64,000 nt of DNA from Paramecium sonneborni (taxonomy: Eukaryota > Ciliophora > Oligohymenophorea > Peniculida > Parameciidae). The first letter of the stretch is position 1; each line of letters opens with the position of its first letter. The stretch covers positions 97,654-161,653 of the forward strand of contig CAJJDN010000059.1 in the NCBI GenBank assembly GCA_905182985.1, given 5' to 3'. The translations under genes and the position numbers were made by a program. This document shows positions 1 to 11,494 of the stretch, piece after piece. Below the pieces are notes generated by a model. That model made no database searches. It was not told where the DNA came from and saw only the letters and a list, made by a program, of their open reading frames with translations.

Positions 1-76
1 AATAAATTTTTATAAGAGTAATTTATACCATAATTATTTATTTATGTAAATATCTACAAATAATTAATATTTTCAT

Positions 77-455
77 TCAATTTATTTGTAATAATATTAT
101 TTAATTAACTGAATATCTTTCAACTTTCTCAAAGTACTCTTAAATTTAGAGAATCTTCTATCTATTTTTTTATTGAAACTCTAAGAATAGCTAAATGATA
201 GAAATTAATTTATCCATCTAAACACCAGTCATTGGGTTAACAACTTGATTTTTATGAATTTATCTGGCTACAAAATACAAGTTTTCATTAAACATTGATC
301 TTTAAATATCAAATACTAAATTGAATCATAAAATATTAAAGATCCATGTTTTCCCTTTGCAAAACAAAACAATTCAAGGACAAATTAGCAAGAATACATT
401 ATGACAATTTGGCAAACATTTCTGGATCAAATCTATTAACTTTAGCTAATGTCAT
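77..455 (-). pseudogene. fragment of an unrecognised helical-repeat-like protein, one frameshift
   Basis: Read on the minus strand with Q=TAA/TAG, an ATG at 455 opens a frame containing MTLAKVNRFDPEMFAKLSQ and, after a +1 shift near 325-335, NENLYFVARQIHKNQVVNP, ending at TGA 77. The two halves read smoothly into each other, but I found no GT..AG intron of the right length, so this is a frameshifted remnant, a sequencing error or a mis-modelled exon. The pattern vaguely recalls alveolate heptatricopeptide/FASTK-like mitochondrial proteins; that is only an impression. The frame also stays open upstream of the ATG, so the true 5' end may lie further right. Confidence 0.35.
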
Positions 456-660
456 TACAATTGAATGATTATGTATATTGATTATGAATAAAAAGAGTTA
501 ATTTATTTAAGATTTATATTCATATCAAAATAATTTATGGTATTTAAAATAAGAAAAGAAGATATTTTTCATTTGTTAAATATCATTATTATTGAAGATA
601 ATTTTAAAATATTTTAGTGTATGAGGTAAAAATTATTTAAATTATTTCTCATATTAGAAA

Positions 661-2032
661 ATGAATATTGCAGAGAGATTATAAAGAGAAGCTGAAAAGA
701 AAAGAATATAGTAAGAAGAAAAAATGAAAGGAGGAAATAAAGCCATAAAAGAAAAATATGAAGCTGAATATTCGGAAAACAAAAATAAATTGAGTTAAGA
801 AATTAAGCAAGACATTAAATTAATCTCTCAATAATATCCTAGTTTCTAAGTAAATTCAATTTACAATTAACAAGAAATTTGCTTTGTACAAAATTTATAA
901 GTAGTTCGATTTCAATAGAGAGATTGCAAATGAATTCATTAGCATTTAAATCTAAAATTAAAATCAATAAGATAATGATGATGATGATTGGATTGAAATT
1001 ACAAGCAAAAGAAAAACACTTATTTATAAGATGTCTAAATCAAATGACAATAATTAAAAATAAAAAAGATCATAATCTGTGACTAATAAATATGAATCAG
1101 AAAATAATTAATCAAGATAATCGTCAAATTTTAATGAAAATAAATAGAGAACTTAAACAAGAAATGCTTCAGGAGATAAAAAAAGAGAAATTTCTCCGAG
1201 AAAGTTCGATTATCAAAATAAAAATTATGAGAAAATTGAAAATTATCGAAATAATTTTAAGTAAGATGGACGTAGAAAATATTAACTAAATTACAAACCA
1301 AGAACTCCTAATTAAAATACATTTTAGCCTAAATATATATATGTACCAAAAAATTAATATGATGAATGTCCATATGTGCCTAAATCAATTATAGCTTAAA
1401 CTTAAAATATAATCAATCAAAATTTGTAAGAATAAAATTTGAATATTAATAATTAAAATAAAGAATTGCTTTTTTAATAATCAAATACAGATCAATCTAA
1501 ATAAGATCATGTTTCATAAACAATATAAAATAAATTAGTATCTATAAATTAAGATAAAATAAAATAAGATTAAATTAATTAATAAGAATAATAATAATAA
1601 GAATAAGTAAGATTATAATAAATAAGATAAGAATAAATTAGATAAGAATAAATTAGATAGGAATAAATTAGATAGGAATAAATTAGATAGGAATAGTAAA
1701 GATAAGAAAAGTTGAGACAAGAACAAATTAAATAAGAATAATAAATATAAAATGAATAAGTTAAATAAGAAATGGTTAGATAGGAATAAAAAAGGTTAGA
1801 TTAAGAATAAAATATTGTAAATTACCCCCTTTAATTTAATTGTTATAATCAATTTCTCTCATAAGATTTATCCAAATAATAGCCAATGAATTAACAATTT
1901 AAGGGTTCGATGTTCACTCCTTAATTCTAGATAGCTACTTAAGGATTTATGTAATAAAATTAAGAACATCTAGACATTAACAACCAGGCTTCTGTCTATG
2001 ATATGCTTATGAGTTACATTAATTACGAATGA
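661..2032 (+). CDS. glutamine/arginine-rich hypothetical protein
   Basis: ATG at 661; a 25-nt intron at 850-874 (GTAAAT...ACAAG) joins two frames and leaves 448 codons before TGA 2030-2032. The protein is low in complexity: a basic, coiled-coil-like N-terminus, a DDDDW acidic patch near residue 90, a long Gln-rich centre, then an RQEQI-type repeat run at about residues 310-370, and a less biased C-terminus ending YDMLMSYINYE. Most glutamines are TAA, so the gene is unreadable with the standard code. A 16-nt alternative intron would also keep frame but is too short for Paramecium. I do not recognise the family; the composition suggests a scaffold or RNA-associated protein, which is inference. 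Confidence 0.6.
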
Positions 2033-2115
2033 GCTTAAATATTGATATATAAAATTATATAGTTAAATGAGTATTAATAAATAAAATCATTTGATAATAT
2101 ATCTAAATTTTCTTA

Positions 2116-2616
2116 ATGCAACCCATAAATAAGTTGCTTATCACAATAGCTAAGATATTGGAGGAGATTTTAAAGGAAACAGATCAGTTGGGTTTGTAGT
2201 AAGTATCAGCATTCCATACATCAAGAGTACCATCTATTTCAATTCAAAGCTACATTTAAAGGATTGCAAAATATACTCATTGCAATAGTGTTTGTTTTGT
2301 GTTTGCATTAATATATTTAGATAAAGTTTAGGAGATGCACTAAAATTTAATCTTGAATTCACATTGTATTCATAGGTATGAACTTGTAATATTGTGTTGA
2401 TTTATGATAGTATCTATAATGGTGGCTATAAAGTATTATGATGATGAGTACTTTAAGAATGAATATTATGCAAAGGTAGGAGGATTATCATTAAAAGAGA
2501 TAAATCAACTAGAGATGGAATTTCTGGATTTGTTGAATTACGAATTATTTATTTAAAAGGAAGTATTTGAAGTTTATGAAGAGAGATTAAAATAATATGA
2601 AGTCATAGAAATATGA
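2116..2616 (+). CDS. Pho80/P-type cyclin
   Basis: The N-terminal part contains the cyclin-box start (FHTSRVPSISIQSYIQRI, then YLDKVQEM and the SHCIHR element) and the C-terminal part has MVAIKYYDDEYFKNEYYAKV followed by GGLSLKEINQLEMEFL. This is the Pho80-like cyclin family, which activates small CDKs. Both halves lie in the same frame, but an in-frame TGA sits at about 2398-2400 between them. Canonical introns of 25 or 35 nt are present there but would break frame; only a 15-nt (2396-2410) or 45-nt (2366-2410) GT..AG removal keeps it. Either an unusual intron or a damaged gene. The product would be about 150-160 aa. It converges with the next gene, 85 bp away. Confidence 0.7.
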
Positions 2617-2701
2617 TAAAATTGAGAATCAATGATGATAATACTGTTTATGATTAGTTTTCAATAAAACACAAAGTCTGTTAATTTTATTATTTTATAA
2701 T

Positions 2702-4398
2702 TCATTCTTTTTTACCGATATGATTGTTATAGATTACATTTAAGTTTTCTTAGTTGGACATCTAAATCAAATTATCATTCATATTGTTTTCTGAAATATC
2801 TACACTAGGATAGGCTTCCATAAATCTATCATAATTTTTATAATATATAATACCTTTATCTAATACCTTCATCTTTGAGATAAACTCCAGGAAGTTGATT
2901 ACCTAGAGTTATCCAATTAGGTCTACAATTATGAGGTCTACCAAATAATTCTACTTTTTTTCCATTTGGACACATTCTATTAATAATACCATAAACTTCA
3001 TCTGGTTTTCTAGATGTTTCTCTAACTTCAGAGACAATAACATCACAATCTAATCCTTTGATTAATTAAGGATTTCCTTTAATTCCTATTAAACAATGTT
3101 CCTATGAAATATATAATAAATTACCTTGCTATGATTAAGCCAATGTCCTGTTCTTCCTGTTCTAATAATACGATGTAATTAATTAACCTTGATCCAAACT
3201 AATTCTTCAACTCTTCTATAACCCCAAAGAATCAAACATTCTCTTCCTAATTCCATTGCTCTACCTGTAACCCATAAAAATATGATTCCATCATTTTATA
3301 ATAAATCAACTCTTAATGCTTTCATTTCTTTATCTTTTAAAGTTCCATATGGTAAATTCATATGAATATCCCAAGGGGGATCAGCCATTATTACATCAAA
3401 TTTACCAAGTACTCTAAAATCAAAAATTCTTAGATCACAATTTATCCATTATGGTGCCATACTTTTATGATTGGATAATGCTGTTTATATTCTCTTTTAC
3501 CAATCTACATCATTTCCATCAAGAATGTAATGAATAAATTTACATTATTCTTATTCAGGACATTAATCTAAATAAGTACAATTACCTAATTTTGTTTATG
3601 TATTTGCTTTTAATATCTTTCTAAAATGTGTTTTTTAACATTAAACATTTCTACATTTATCTCTTGTAAAATTTTCACATATTTATAATCCTCTTTCTGT
3701 AAATTTTCTTTTTGCTTCTTCCTCATCATAATTTTCAGTTTTCAATAATGCTGCTCTTTTTCTCTCTAAAGCCAATTAAACAACATTATCTTCATATTTT
3801 AAACTTATATTTCCTACATTTTCAATTAATCTTTTTTTTTAAGCAGCTATTTTAGGTAATAAACTAATATTAGTCTTTTAATTTCTGGCTTCATCTAATA
3901 AATGATCAATTTTTAAGAATGTTTATCCACTTGTAATTGATCTAATTTCTTCTTTAATCCATTCTTCAACTGTAGGCATTTATTTTGGTTTATCCTTTGA
4001 ATATTAAATATTCATTTATCCTAACTTCTCTTTTGAAATTGATAAAATGAAATCTTATAAATATGTTCCTACTGCAAGTTTAGATAAATTTATTGCTCCA
4101 GCTTCAGATAATTAAATTAAGATTGGTTCAATTTATAAATTTCTTAAATATGGAGTACTTGTTTTAGTCTTAAATGAATCAATTTATAAAATACCAAAAA
4201 TATTGTATTTATATAAGTGTACAATTCACCACCTGATATTGGATAATCAAATTAATCACTTAACATAAATTCTATAACCACAGCTCTAAATTATTCTTAA
4301 TTAATTGGAGGAAATCTTAGTACATCATTCTTCTCTTTATCTCTTGATCTAGAACGATTTGGATCTCCTTTTACTTTTTTATATTTATCTTTATTCAT
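2702..4398 (-). CDS. METTL3-like MT-A70 RNA m6A methyltransferase
   Basis: Three introns (4169-4194, 3102-3124, 2826-2853; 26, 23, 28 nt) give 539 aa. The N-terminus is basic and Arg/Ser-rich; two CCCH zinc fingers follow at about residues 230-285 (C-x7-C-x4-C-x3-H, then C-x5-C-x5-C-x3-H). The MT-A70 domain has the catalytic DPPW at about residue 331 ([19 protein letters not shown]), the [15 protein letters not shown] strand, [15 protein letters not shown], and the late [20 protein letters not shown] motif. Two CCCH fingers plus DPPW are the METTL3 (catalytic) rather than METTL14 hallmark. It should methylate adenine in RNA from S-adenosylmethionine; some ciliate MT-A70 proteins act on DNA instead, so the substrate is an inference. 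Confidence 0.92.
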
Positions 4399-4465
4399 TA
4401 ATAATTAATTTATATTTTATTTTCTTAAACTATAACACAACTACAACAAAAACCTCTATAATAAT

Positions 4466-4873
4466 ATGTCTTTTATGTATTAAACTCTAATCTCTAAATA
4501 GAAAACAATACTATATTTAATAATCAATCAAAATTTAATTTACAATTAATAACATGAAAATAATTAGAATTAAAATCACAAATTTCATTGTAAAAATTTA
4601 TCAATTTAAACTGATTTAATTTTATATTACAAGCTATCTAACTAGCTATTTTTATATTAAGTTCTTAAATTCAAAAACCTTAGTATATTCAAATCATTAT
4701 TTCTCTTTCATTTTACTTTGTAGTAATTGCAAAAAATGGAAAAACGAATGCTAAAGTTATATAAAACACTTCAAATATATATTTCAAAGAGTATATTAAG
4801 AATATGTATTTAAAATATTTAATAATCAAGACTATTAAAAGAAAGAAAGTAAGTCAGTTGGTTAGGTTTTTGA
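4466..4873 (+). CDS. possible small ORF, 135 codons
   Basis: A single open frame from ATG 4466 to TGA 4871-4873 in the gap between METTL3 and the next gene. It is Leu/Lys/Gln-rich, has no recognisable motif and no intron. With only one stop codon in such AT-rich DNA, a frame of this length can arise by chance, so I list it as weak. The rest of 4399-5089 shows nothing else. Confidence 0.15.
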
Positions 4874-5089
4874 AAATATAGAAATTATCTTGAAAATAAT
4901 CATAGTTCAAAAATGATGAGAATAAGATAGTTTTAACAGTTAAATTTGTAAATTGTGATTAATAAAAACATAATATGAAGTAAAATATTGATGACTTAAT
5001 GAGAATAATTAGAATTGTTGGATATGTATTATAATCAGTCAGAAAAGAGGCTTACATTATTAAGTGGTTCTCCTCTTGCATCATAGATT

Positions 5090-5536
5090 TCAATCAAGAG
5101 AATTAAGGAATTCTTCTAAATCTTATGTGGTATCTATAATTGAGTCTACTTGTGAGAAATTTTTTATCATTGGGTTTTGAGCTTCAACTCTTAATATTTC
5201 TATAAAACTAAGATCTTCATCAGTTGAACAATCTGATCTTGCATTTTCATTTTTTTATAAGATAGGCTATTTTATCGTAATTGGTTTTAAGAACCTCTAC
5301 ATCTATAAAATAAAAAATAATTATAATGTTATTTTAATAATAATGATATTTTTTCATCTTATTTTATCGATAATAAATGAATGTCTTAAAATTGTAAATA
5401 CAGCTAAATGAGCTATTCCACAAATTGTTCCCTTAACCAAGACTTCTCCAACTCCCCAAGCCACTTATTTCAATTAATCTTCAGTGTTTGTTACACTTGT
5501 TGATCCACTTTCATAAGAATTCTAAGATGAACTCAT
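5090..5536 (-). CDS. small hypothetical protein, exon structure unresolved
   Basis: Two coding-looking segments lie head to tail. The first (5536 down to TGA 5354-5356, 60 aa) begins MSSSQNSYESGSTSVTNTED and contains a hydrophobic Gly-rich stretch (GVGEVLVKGTICGIAHLAV). The second (ATG 5302 to TGA 5090, 70 aa) contains ARSDCSTDEDLSFIEILRVE and ends in an acidic helix-like tail. Codon variety in both looks real. A single gene would need an atypical intron of roughly 100 nt, since the only GT donor on this strand is at the GTATTT inside the first ORF. They may instead be two tiny genes. No family recognised. Confidence 0.4.
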
Positions 5537-5593
5537 ATTTTTAATATATTATATTAATGTATAATTTTTGAATATTATTTCTTAATTTTTCAA

Positions 5594-6507
5594 TCATTCT
5601 TTGACTCTTTTCTCAATTTCTATCAAAACATCTTCTTCTGGGATTCCATTTAATAAAAATTCGTGTTCTAATACTTATTATAATGATATCCGTTTCCCTG
5701 GATCACATTCTAACATAGACATTATTAAATTTTTAAATTCTTATGGAAATTGTTATTATCTAAACTATTCACATTTGCTCCAGAATAAATCGAATTATTT
5801 ATTCTATATTAAACTCCACCATCCATCCTTTACATTAGGATCATTAGTTTAAAATGGAGGGAATCCCATTACTACAATAAATAATACTACACCCAATGCA
5901 AAAATATCACATTTAAATAGATTCACTGTTTGATTAATATACATTTCAGGGGCTGTATATCCAGGAGTTCCCCCTGGAGGTCTCAAAGGTTCTTTACTAA
6001 TTCTAGCAAAGCCAAAATCACATAGTTTCAAATTGAAATCTGCAGCTATTAAAATATTCTCTGGTTTTATATCACAATGGGCTATAGAAATTGTATGAAG
6101 TGTAATTAGCACTCTTGTAAGATATTTTGCTAATGTCTTTGCATATGATAATTAAAATGGACCCTTTTTTAATATTTTTAAAAATGTGTCATTAGGCATG
6201 TACTCTAATAATGCACAAGTATAATCTTAAGCATATCCTTTCAATAAAACTACTCCTGCATTATCAATGCGTTTAAGAATTTGTATTTCGTTCGCTAAAT
6301 AAATTATAATTAAACCTGGAGATTTATTATATGGTCTTATGATAAATTTGTTAGAACTTTAAGAGCAAACATTTCTCCTGTTTTCTTATGCATAGCCAAA
6401 TAAACTCTAGCATCATGTCCTTGACCTAAAGGTGGGTTTAAATTCACAACAAAATATTTTTAGAAGTCTTGTTGAGTGAAAACAAAAATATTGTTTCCAG
6501 ATTACAT
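5594..6507 (-). CDS. protein kinase of the Paramecium HCD type, one base short
   Basis: Kinase-domain landmarks in order: a degenerate Gly loop (LGQGHDARVYLA), the ATP lysine in MFALKVL, hinge LLEYMPNDTF, catalytic loop [13 protein letters not shown] (HCD rather than HRD, a non-RD kinase), CDFGFARI, GTPGYTAPEM, and helix F in KCDIFALGVVLF. The C-terminus (WW near 5825, then DPGKRISLQQVLEHEF) completes the lobe. Between the lysine strand and helix C, around 6290-6330, the frame slips. The GTTTAA..TTTAG candidate there is 21 nt and does not correct it; one missing base does (914 nt observed, 915 needed). About 304 aa if repaired. Serine/threonine kinase of unknown substrate; possibly a young pseudogene. 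Confidence 0.75.
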
Positions 6508-6853
6508 TTATATATTATTTCTTTGTTTATTAAAAAATTTAAATATTGAAAACTATTCATATATTATCTCATTTTAAAGAACAATTTCTATATAAATTCA
6601 TCTTCATTTATTTATTAATTATTTATCACACCATTCAATTTTTTCATATTTTTGCTTTCATTTTTTTTATAAAATATCTTATTCAAATATTTTATTTCTA
6701 TTTATCATTTCAAATAAACTTACTCTATCATATACCAATTAATTTAATCAAATATTTTAAGTTTACTTTAAACAAAAAGTTTTACCATTTAATCCTATCC
6801 CAAATTAAATGATTTGTAAAAAAAATAAATTAATCAAATGAAATCTATTAAAA
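6508..6853. other. AT-rich intergenic, upstream of the kinase
   Basis: A plus-strand frame of 88 codons at 6546-6812 contains no TAA or TAG at all, unlike the real genes nearby, which use them for Gln. It is Phe/Ile/Leu-rich in step with base composition. I see no supported gene. Confidence 0.5.
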
Positions 6854-7240
6854 ATGAATCAATCAAATTTCATGAATTATCTTTTTGAAGGAAATTTACC
6901 AGTTGGTCTAATCTAATATGATTACTAGAAAATTTAGAGAAAAAAATTTATAAAAAATTAATTTGAAAATTTTTTGTTAATTACTAGAACGTATGTTAAT
7001 AGATTCATTATTTTATTTTTAGATAGCAAATAATATTTTATATAAAAAAATTTAATTTAATGTTTCAATAATTTGTTCTAATCCAAAAATATTAAAAAAA
7101 AAAGGAATTGATTTAGATGAAAAACATTATTTTATTAAGATAGATAGTAAATGCCAGTAATAAGATTCTTTATATAATTAAATATTAAAAAATTTAAGTT
7201 TCCTAAGATAATAATCAAAGAAGTTGAAATAATTGCAATC
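6854..7240 (+). CDS. possible small gene, 3' end unclear
   Basis: ATG 6854 opens MNQSNFMNYLFEGNLPVGLI, a 28-nt GTTAAT..TTTAG intron (about 6994-7021) joins in phase to IANNILYKKIQFNVS and then KKKGIDLDEKHYFIKIDSKC, which look coding. The frame then stays open into the antisense of the neighbouring kinase, which is unlikely to be real, so a further intron or frameshift near 7200-7240 is missing from this model. An alternative 32-nt intron would end the ORF at TGA 7225-7227. No family recognised. Confidence 0.35.
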
Positions 7241-7242
7241 TG

Positions 7243-8407
7243 TCATACTAATTTTTAAGCACTAAGTCTTATTGGATCAGTAGAAATTCGTTTATTAAAA
7301 TTTGCAAGAGGTGAATTCATTGGTGATCCAAGTGGAGATCCTAATGGGGATCCAAGACCAAGATTAAATGGAGACCCAATCGAAGAACCTTACCTATTCC
7401 TTAAAGGAGATCCTAAATCGTTCATTTAAGGTGTTCCAAATCCTGTTCTTAATGGAGATCCTAATGGTGAAGCCATTTAAGGAGATTTTTGATTAATTCC
7501 TTATATATCCTACAGATTTTTAGAACATGCTATGATATTAATTGACAGATCCTTATGTCTATTAAATCTTCTAATACAAGGACTATAAAGAATCTCTGAT
7601 GTAGTAGGTCTTCGATTTGGATCATTTTCAAGCATTTATTTCAACAATTATTTACATTCCTCGCTGATTCCAAATTTAAAAAACAATGATCCAACTATAG
7701 GAAAACTATTATGAAGTATTTCCTAAAAGATTATATAACAATTATAAATACATATAATACTATCCCTAAACTCCACACATCTAATTTCTCATTTTAAACT
7801 TTATTGCTAATGACTTCTGGAGGCATGTATTCAAGGGTTCCACAAATTTAAGGATTAACATATCCTCCTTAAAGAGATGTACTCCAAGTGAAATCAGCTA
7901 CTTTTATTTAATCGTCAGATGTTAAAAGCAAATTTGACAACTACTCTTTTAATTTATATTTTTACTTTAATGTCTCTATGTAAAACACTTTTTGTATGCA
8001 AATATTGAACTGCCTTGACTATTTATACGAAATAATACAAAGCTTTCTCTTCTCTTAAAGGTCCATTTAATTGTGTTTTTTAAAATAGGCATCCTCCATT
8101 ACAATATTCTAACAACATATATAAATATTCATTGTCTTCAAAAGCTTCAACCATTGATACAATATTTGGATGATTTAACTGGGATTATATATTAATTTCA
8201 TTTCTTAAATTGCTAATATCACTCAAGGATAGAGACTTTTTACTAATCTTAAAAAATTGTCAAAATATATACAATCTTAGCTGCATGGTAACTACCTAAA
8301 TTTAAAGATTTTGCCAACAAAACAACCCCATAAGCACCCTTTCCCAAAACTTTATTATAGATTATATACTTGTCTTTAGCTCCTTAAACCTAAAATTATT
8401 ATATCAT
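7243..8407 (-). CDS. Aurora-like protein kinase with DFT instead of DFG
   Basis: Three introns (8248-8272, 7941-7965, 7723-7751; 25, 25, 29 nt) give 361 aa. Kinase landmarks: NKVLGKGAYGVVLLAK, the ATP lysine in HAAKIISKKSL, NHPNIVSMVE, YLYMLLEYCNGGCLF, VLHRDIKLSNLLL, VADFTWS, CGTLEYMPPEV, KLDVWSLGIVLYEI. The spacing and the Trp-Ser after the activation-loop start resemble Aurora kinases (DFGWS), but Gly of DFG is Thr. The C-terminal 90 residues are a low-complexity tail of G-S-P triplets, a possible proline-directed phosphorylation region. Aurora-type kinases act on chromosomes and microtubules; whether the DFT change leaves it active cannot be told from sequence. Confidence 0.85.
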
Positions 8408-8821
8408 AATATAATAAAAAATCTTAATTAAGCATCAGATTTTAACTAGAATACAAAAAGTACGTTTTTAATTTTTTAATGTTTAAATCATATTATGAAT
8501 CACCTAGAGCTATTTACTTCACTCGATAACTTTCATAACGCCTATCTATTATTTCAAAATAGGTACTCAAAATTAATGTTTGACATATATGGTCTTAAAT
8601 AAATCATAAAATTTATTTTTAATTTTAGAATATTCTCTCAAAGTTGAGTTATTTAATATGTCTATATTCATAACATGTTATCTTTTTTTTATTAAATATT
8701 TTTAGGACATAAATTCTAAAAAATAATTTTTAAAAGTATTCAATATTAAAAATGTGATAGTGAAAATAATAAATAAATAATTAAAAGAATATAATGATAA
8801 TTATTTAAGAAAAAACGAAAT
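8408..8821. other. AT-rich intergenic between two minus-strand genes
   Basis: No frame with convincing codon variety on either strand. It must hold the promoter of the Aurora-like kinase and the 3' flank of the TTLL gene. Confidence 0.5.
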
Positions 8822-11126
8822 TCATACACCTTATTCATACCGTTATTTTGTATAATTTTATTACATTAAAATCGGTAGTGATTATAATTTATATCCCTTA
8901 GGAGGATGTTATAATTTTAAGCTAAAGACTTTGGGTTTGACAAATGATCCGTTTTACATCTATACTTATTATTAATAAGAAATAGAATGCTATTAGATTG
9001 AAGGTTAATAATGGGATTATGGTTAAAAGTATAACTAAATTAATTTATTTAATTTACTTATTCTTAATCAATCTATTTAGGTTATTTATTTTTTTTCCTG
9101 ATAGAAAACTTCTTTTCATTTTTTTAATCTTGTATTGATTTAATTTACATTAAAGGAGACAAGTTTGATAATGAATTTTATTGACTCATTTAAATAATCT
9201 AAAAACTAGAATTGTCTTATTTGCTTTCAGCCCTTCTAAATTAAATTAAATCAATAAGTTAAATTTCTGGAATTCTCTTTTCAGCAAAATTATATAAATC
9301 TTTAAGTGAATCTGATTACTGATAATCTTCATAGGTAACAAAATTATCAGGTTCTAACTGAGGTTAAGATTAAATAGGTTCTGGTACTTATTATATATTT
9401 TATTCTGGTTCTTCTTAAGTGATTTCTTAATCAGCTTTGGTAGTTTTTATAGGATATAGATTAGTATTGACTTTGCTTTAAACATGCTTATACAATTAGT
9501 TTTTTTAGTTATTTATTGGTTTCTAAGAACAAGACTATGGTTTAGGTTATTCAGATATAGTATCTCTTTTTAAGTTTCTTCTAATATCTATAAATATAAA
9601 TGAATAAATTAACTTGCTCCAGTCCAATCTTCATATAATTTTTAGGCATGTAATAAGTATTCATCATAGGATTTATCACAAGGATATATCAGTTCAAAAT
9701 CCCCTTTGTTTTTAAATTCATATTCATCTCTTTCTTTTTATGCTTACATTTTCAGTACTTTTTTTTCTTCATAAGATAGTTTAGTCTTTTTTCCTGTAAG
9801 TACTCGTTTTTACATTTAGTCCTTCTTTTATGAAATTATATCATTCTTTGTTTTAACATTGATATTCATAAGTGTAATAGCATCTCGAATTAAATTCTTT
9901 TTGATGTAAGAATCTAAAGGAGTATCAGTTGTGAAACTAGGAGTGTGGTTAACTTCCAATAAGTAAGGTTTTAAGGAACTATCAATTAATATATCAAAAC
10001 CAAGAATTTCAAAACACATATTATTTGCATAATTTTCTATTTATGTATAATTTTATTAGAGTATGGGTTAAACAGCACAAAAAGTCTTTATAATTAAATC
10101 TTTGATATCACTCAACAATAAATCAACATTTTATTTCTAAATAAAATGTTATTAAATATACTTAAAGTCTTAAAAATTCAAAAACACTAGTCATGCTTCT
10201 TTTGTGTCCTATATCCATTTTTTTATCATCTTCATTGAATATGAAATTGGGGTTGTCTTTATTGATAGCATAATTAGTTAGATGCATACAAACATCATCA
10301 AGATTAGTTGAATGTGGTGATGAATACAATTAAGTAGCAAATCTAGCTAATCCTTCTTTATATAAGTAAATCCTTAATGGATCACAACCACAAATCATTA
10401 CATACATTCTTAAATCAAATTTCAATCCATCTATTAATAAAGGTTTATGTATATATCTTTAAGCAACATAATGTTCTTAAGGATTAATAGAATCTATTGA
10501 GCGAGTCAAAAATATTCCTTTCGTTATTATTAAATTAATAGATTACCTTTTCCTTAACAAGAAGCTTCTGGTTTTACAATAAAAGTCTTAGCTTTCCCTT
10601 TCTGAAATTATGCTTTAAAATCACCATATTCACTTGGAAGCATCCAAGTTCTTGGGTAAAAATCGTATTCTTCTGGATATTATTTTTACATTTTATTTAG
10701 ATTACGACCAAGGTGATTTTTTCTCGCCAAAGAATACATACCTGGAAAATGATTTATTCTTTGGTGAGCTTATCATAAACATTAGAACTATACGTTGCAT
10801 TTTAGAGAGTGTTTCTGGTAGAACAGCATTATCAGTCCAGCAAAAGTCCCAATTATTGTTTTCAAGATAAGGAACATAAGACAACTTAAATTTGTAAATC
10901 ATTTTTCCTACAAATTTAACAACAGGATACTAAGTGTCTATTTAATTATTTATTATATACCTGAAACATTCATTATTAACTTCTTGCTAGAATTTACAAC
11001 TTTCTTTTTTTTCTTTTTTACTTAGATTTGCTCTTCTTCACTCTCCGATTCTTATGAAACTTCATCTTCATCTGCTTCACTATCTTCAAAATCTCCATTA
11101 AATGGCATTTCTTTTTCCTACTTCAT
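8822..11126 (-). CDS. tubulin-tyrosine-ligase-like (TTLL) enzyme, probable polyglutamylase
   Basis: Six introns (10938-10960, 10769-10793, 10518-10546, 10137-10161, 9588-9613, 9035-9057) give 717 aa. After an acidic then Lys-rich N-terminus comes a TTL domain: [41 protein letters not shown], the ATP-grasp [48 protein letters not shown] and the terminal [11 protein letters not shown]. These are the core TTLL motifs. The HLTNYAINK and long C-terminal tail fit glutamylase-type TTLLs more than tyrosine ligase, but the class is inferred. The C-terminus is Gln/Lys-rich and ends in a basic Pro-rich stretch. It would modify tubulin tails in cilia or cortical microtubules. Confidence 0.92.
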
Positions 11127-11158
11127 TTTTTTTATATACAGTTATTAAAATAATATTT

Positions 11159-11494
11159 ATGCATTAAGAACCTTTTGTCTTACTCAAAAATTATCGCTAA
11201 TAATAGGATGCTTTAAAATTAATACCAAAATAGAAATTCATACCAATTCAAAACAAACTGGTTAAGAAAACTTAAAAACCTAAGAAATATACTATTTAAA
11301 AGGAAACTAATCCATAATTGAGTCGAATTTAGACTTAATCATTTCTAGAACCTTTAATTCAATTATAGTAATATACAGACGATTCAATAAATGAAATTTA
11401 ATATTCGCCTCTTCTGTTCAATGAGTTCAAACTCACTTATCAGGCCTCCTATTGTGATAACATTAATCTTCCAGATGAAGCATTTGGATTTTGA
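11159..11494 (+). CDS. hypothetical 111-aa protein
   Basis: A single uninterrupted exon, MHQEPFVLLKNYRQQQDALK to INLPDEAFGF, with several TAA/TAG glutamines and varied codons in the second half (TQSFLEPLIQ, DDSINEIQYSPLLFNEFKLT), which is why I accept it. It starts only 32 bp from the divergently transcribed TTLL gene, so both must share one short promoter region. No domain recognised; basic N-terminal half, neutral C-terminal half, no signal peptide or membrane segment. Confidence 0.65.

Noticed and set aside
6546..6812. 88-codon plus-strand frame free of TAA/TAG
   Set aside because: Phe/Ile/Leu composition mirrors AT-rich DNA and no motif is present; real genes here use TAA/TAG as Gln.
10634..10870. 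Plus-strand 78-codon frame
   Set aside because: Antisense to the TTLL exon carrying the [12 protein letters not shown] motif.
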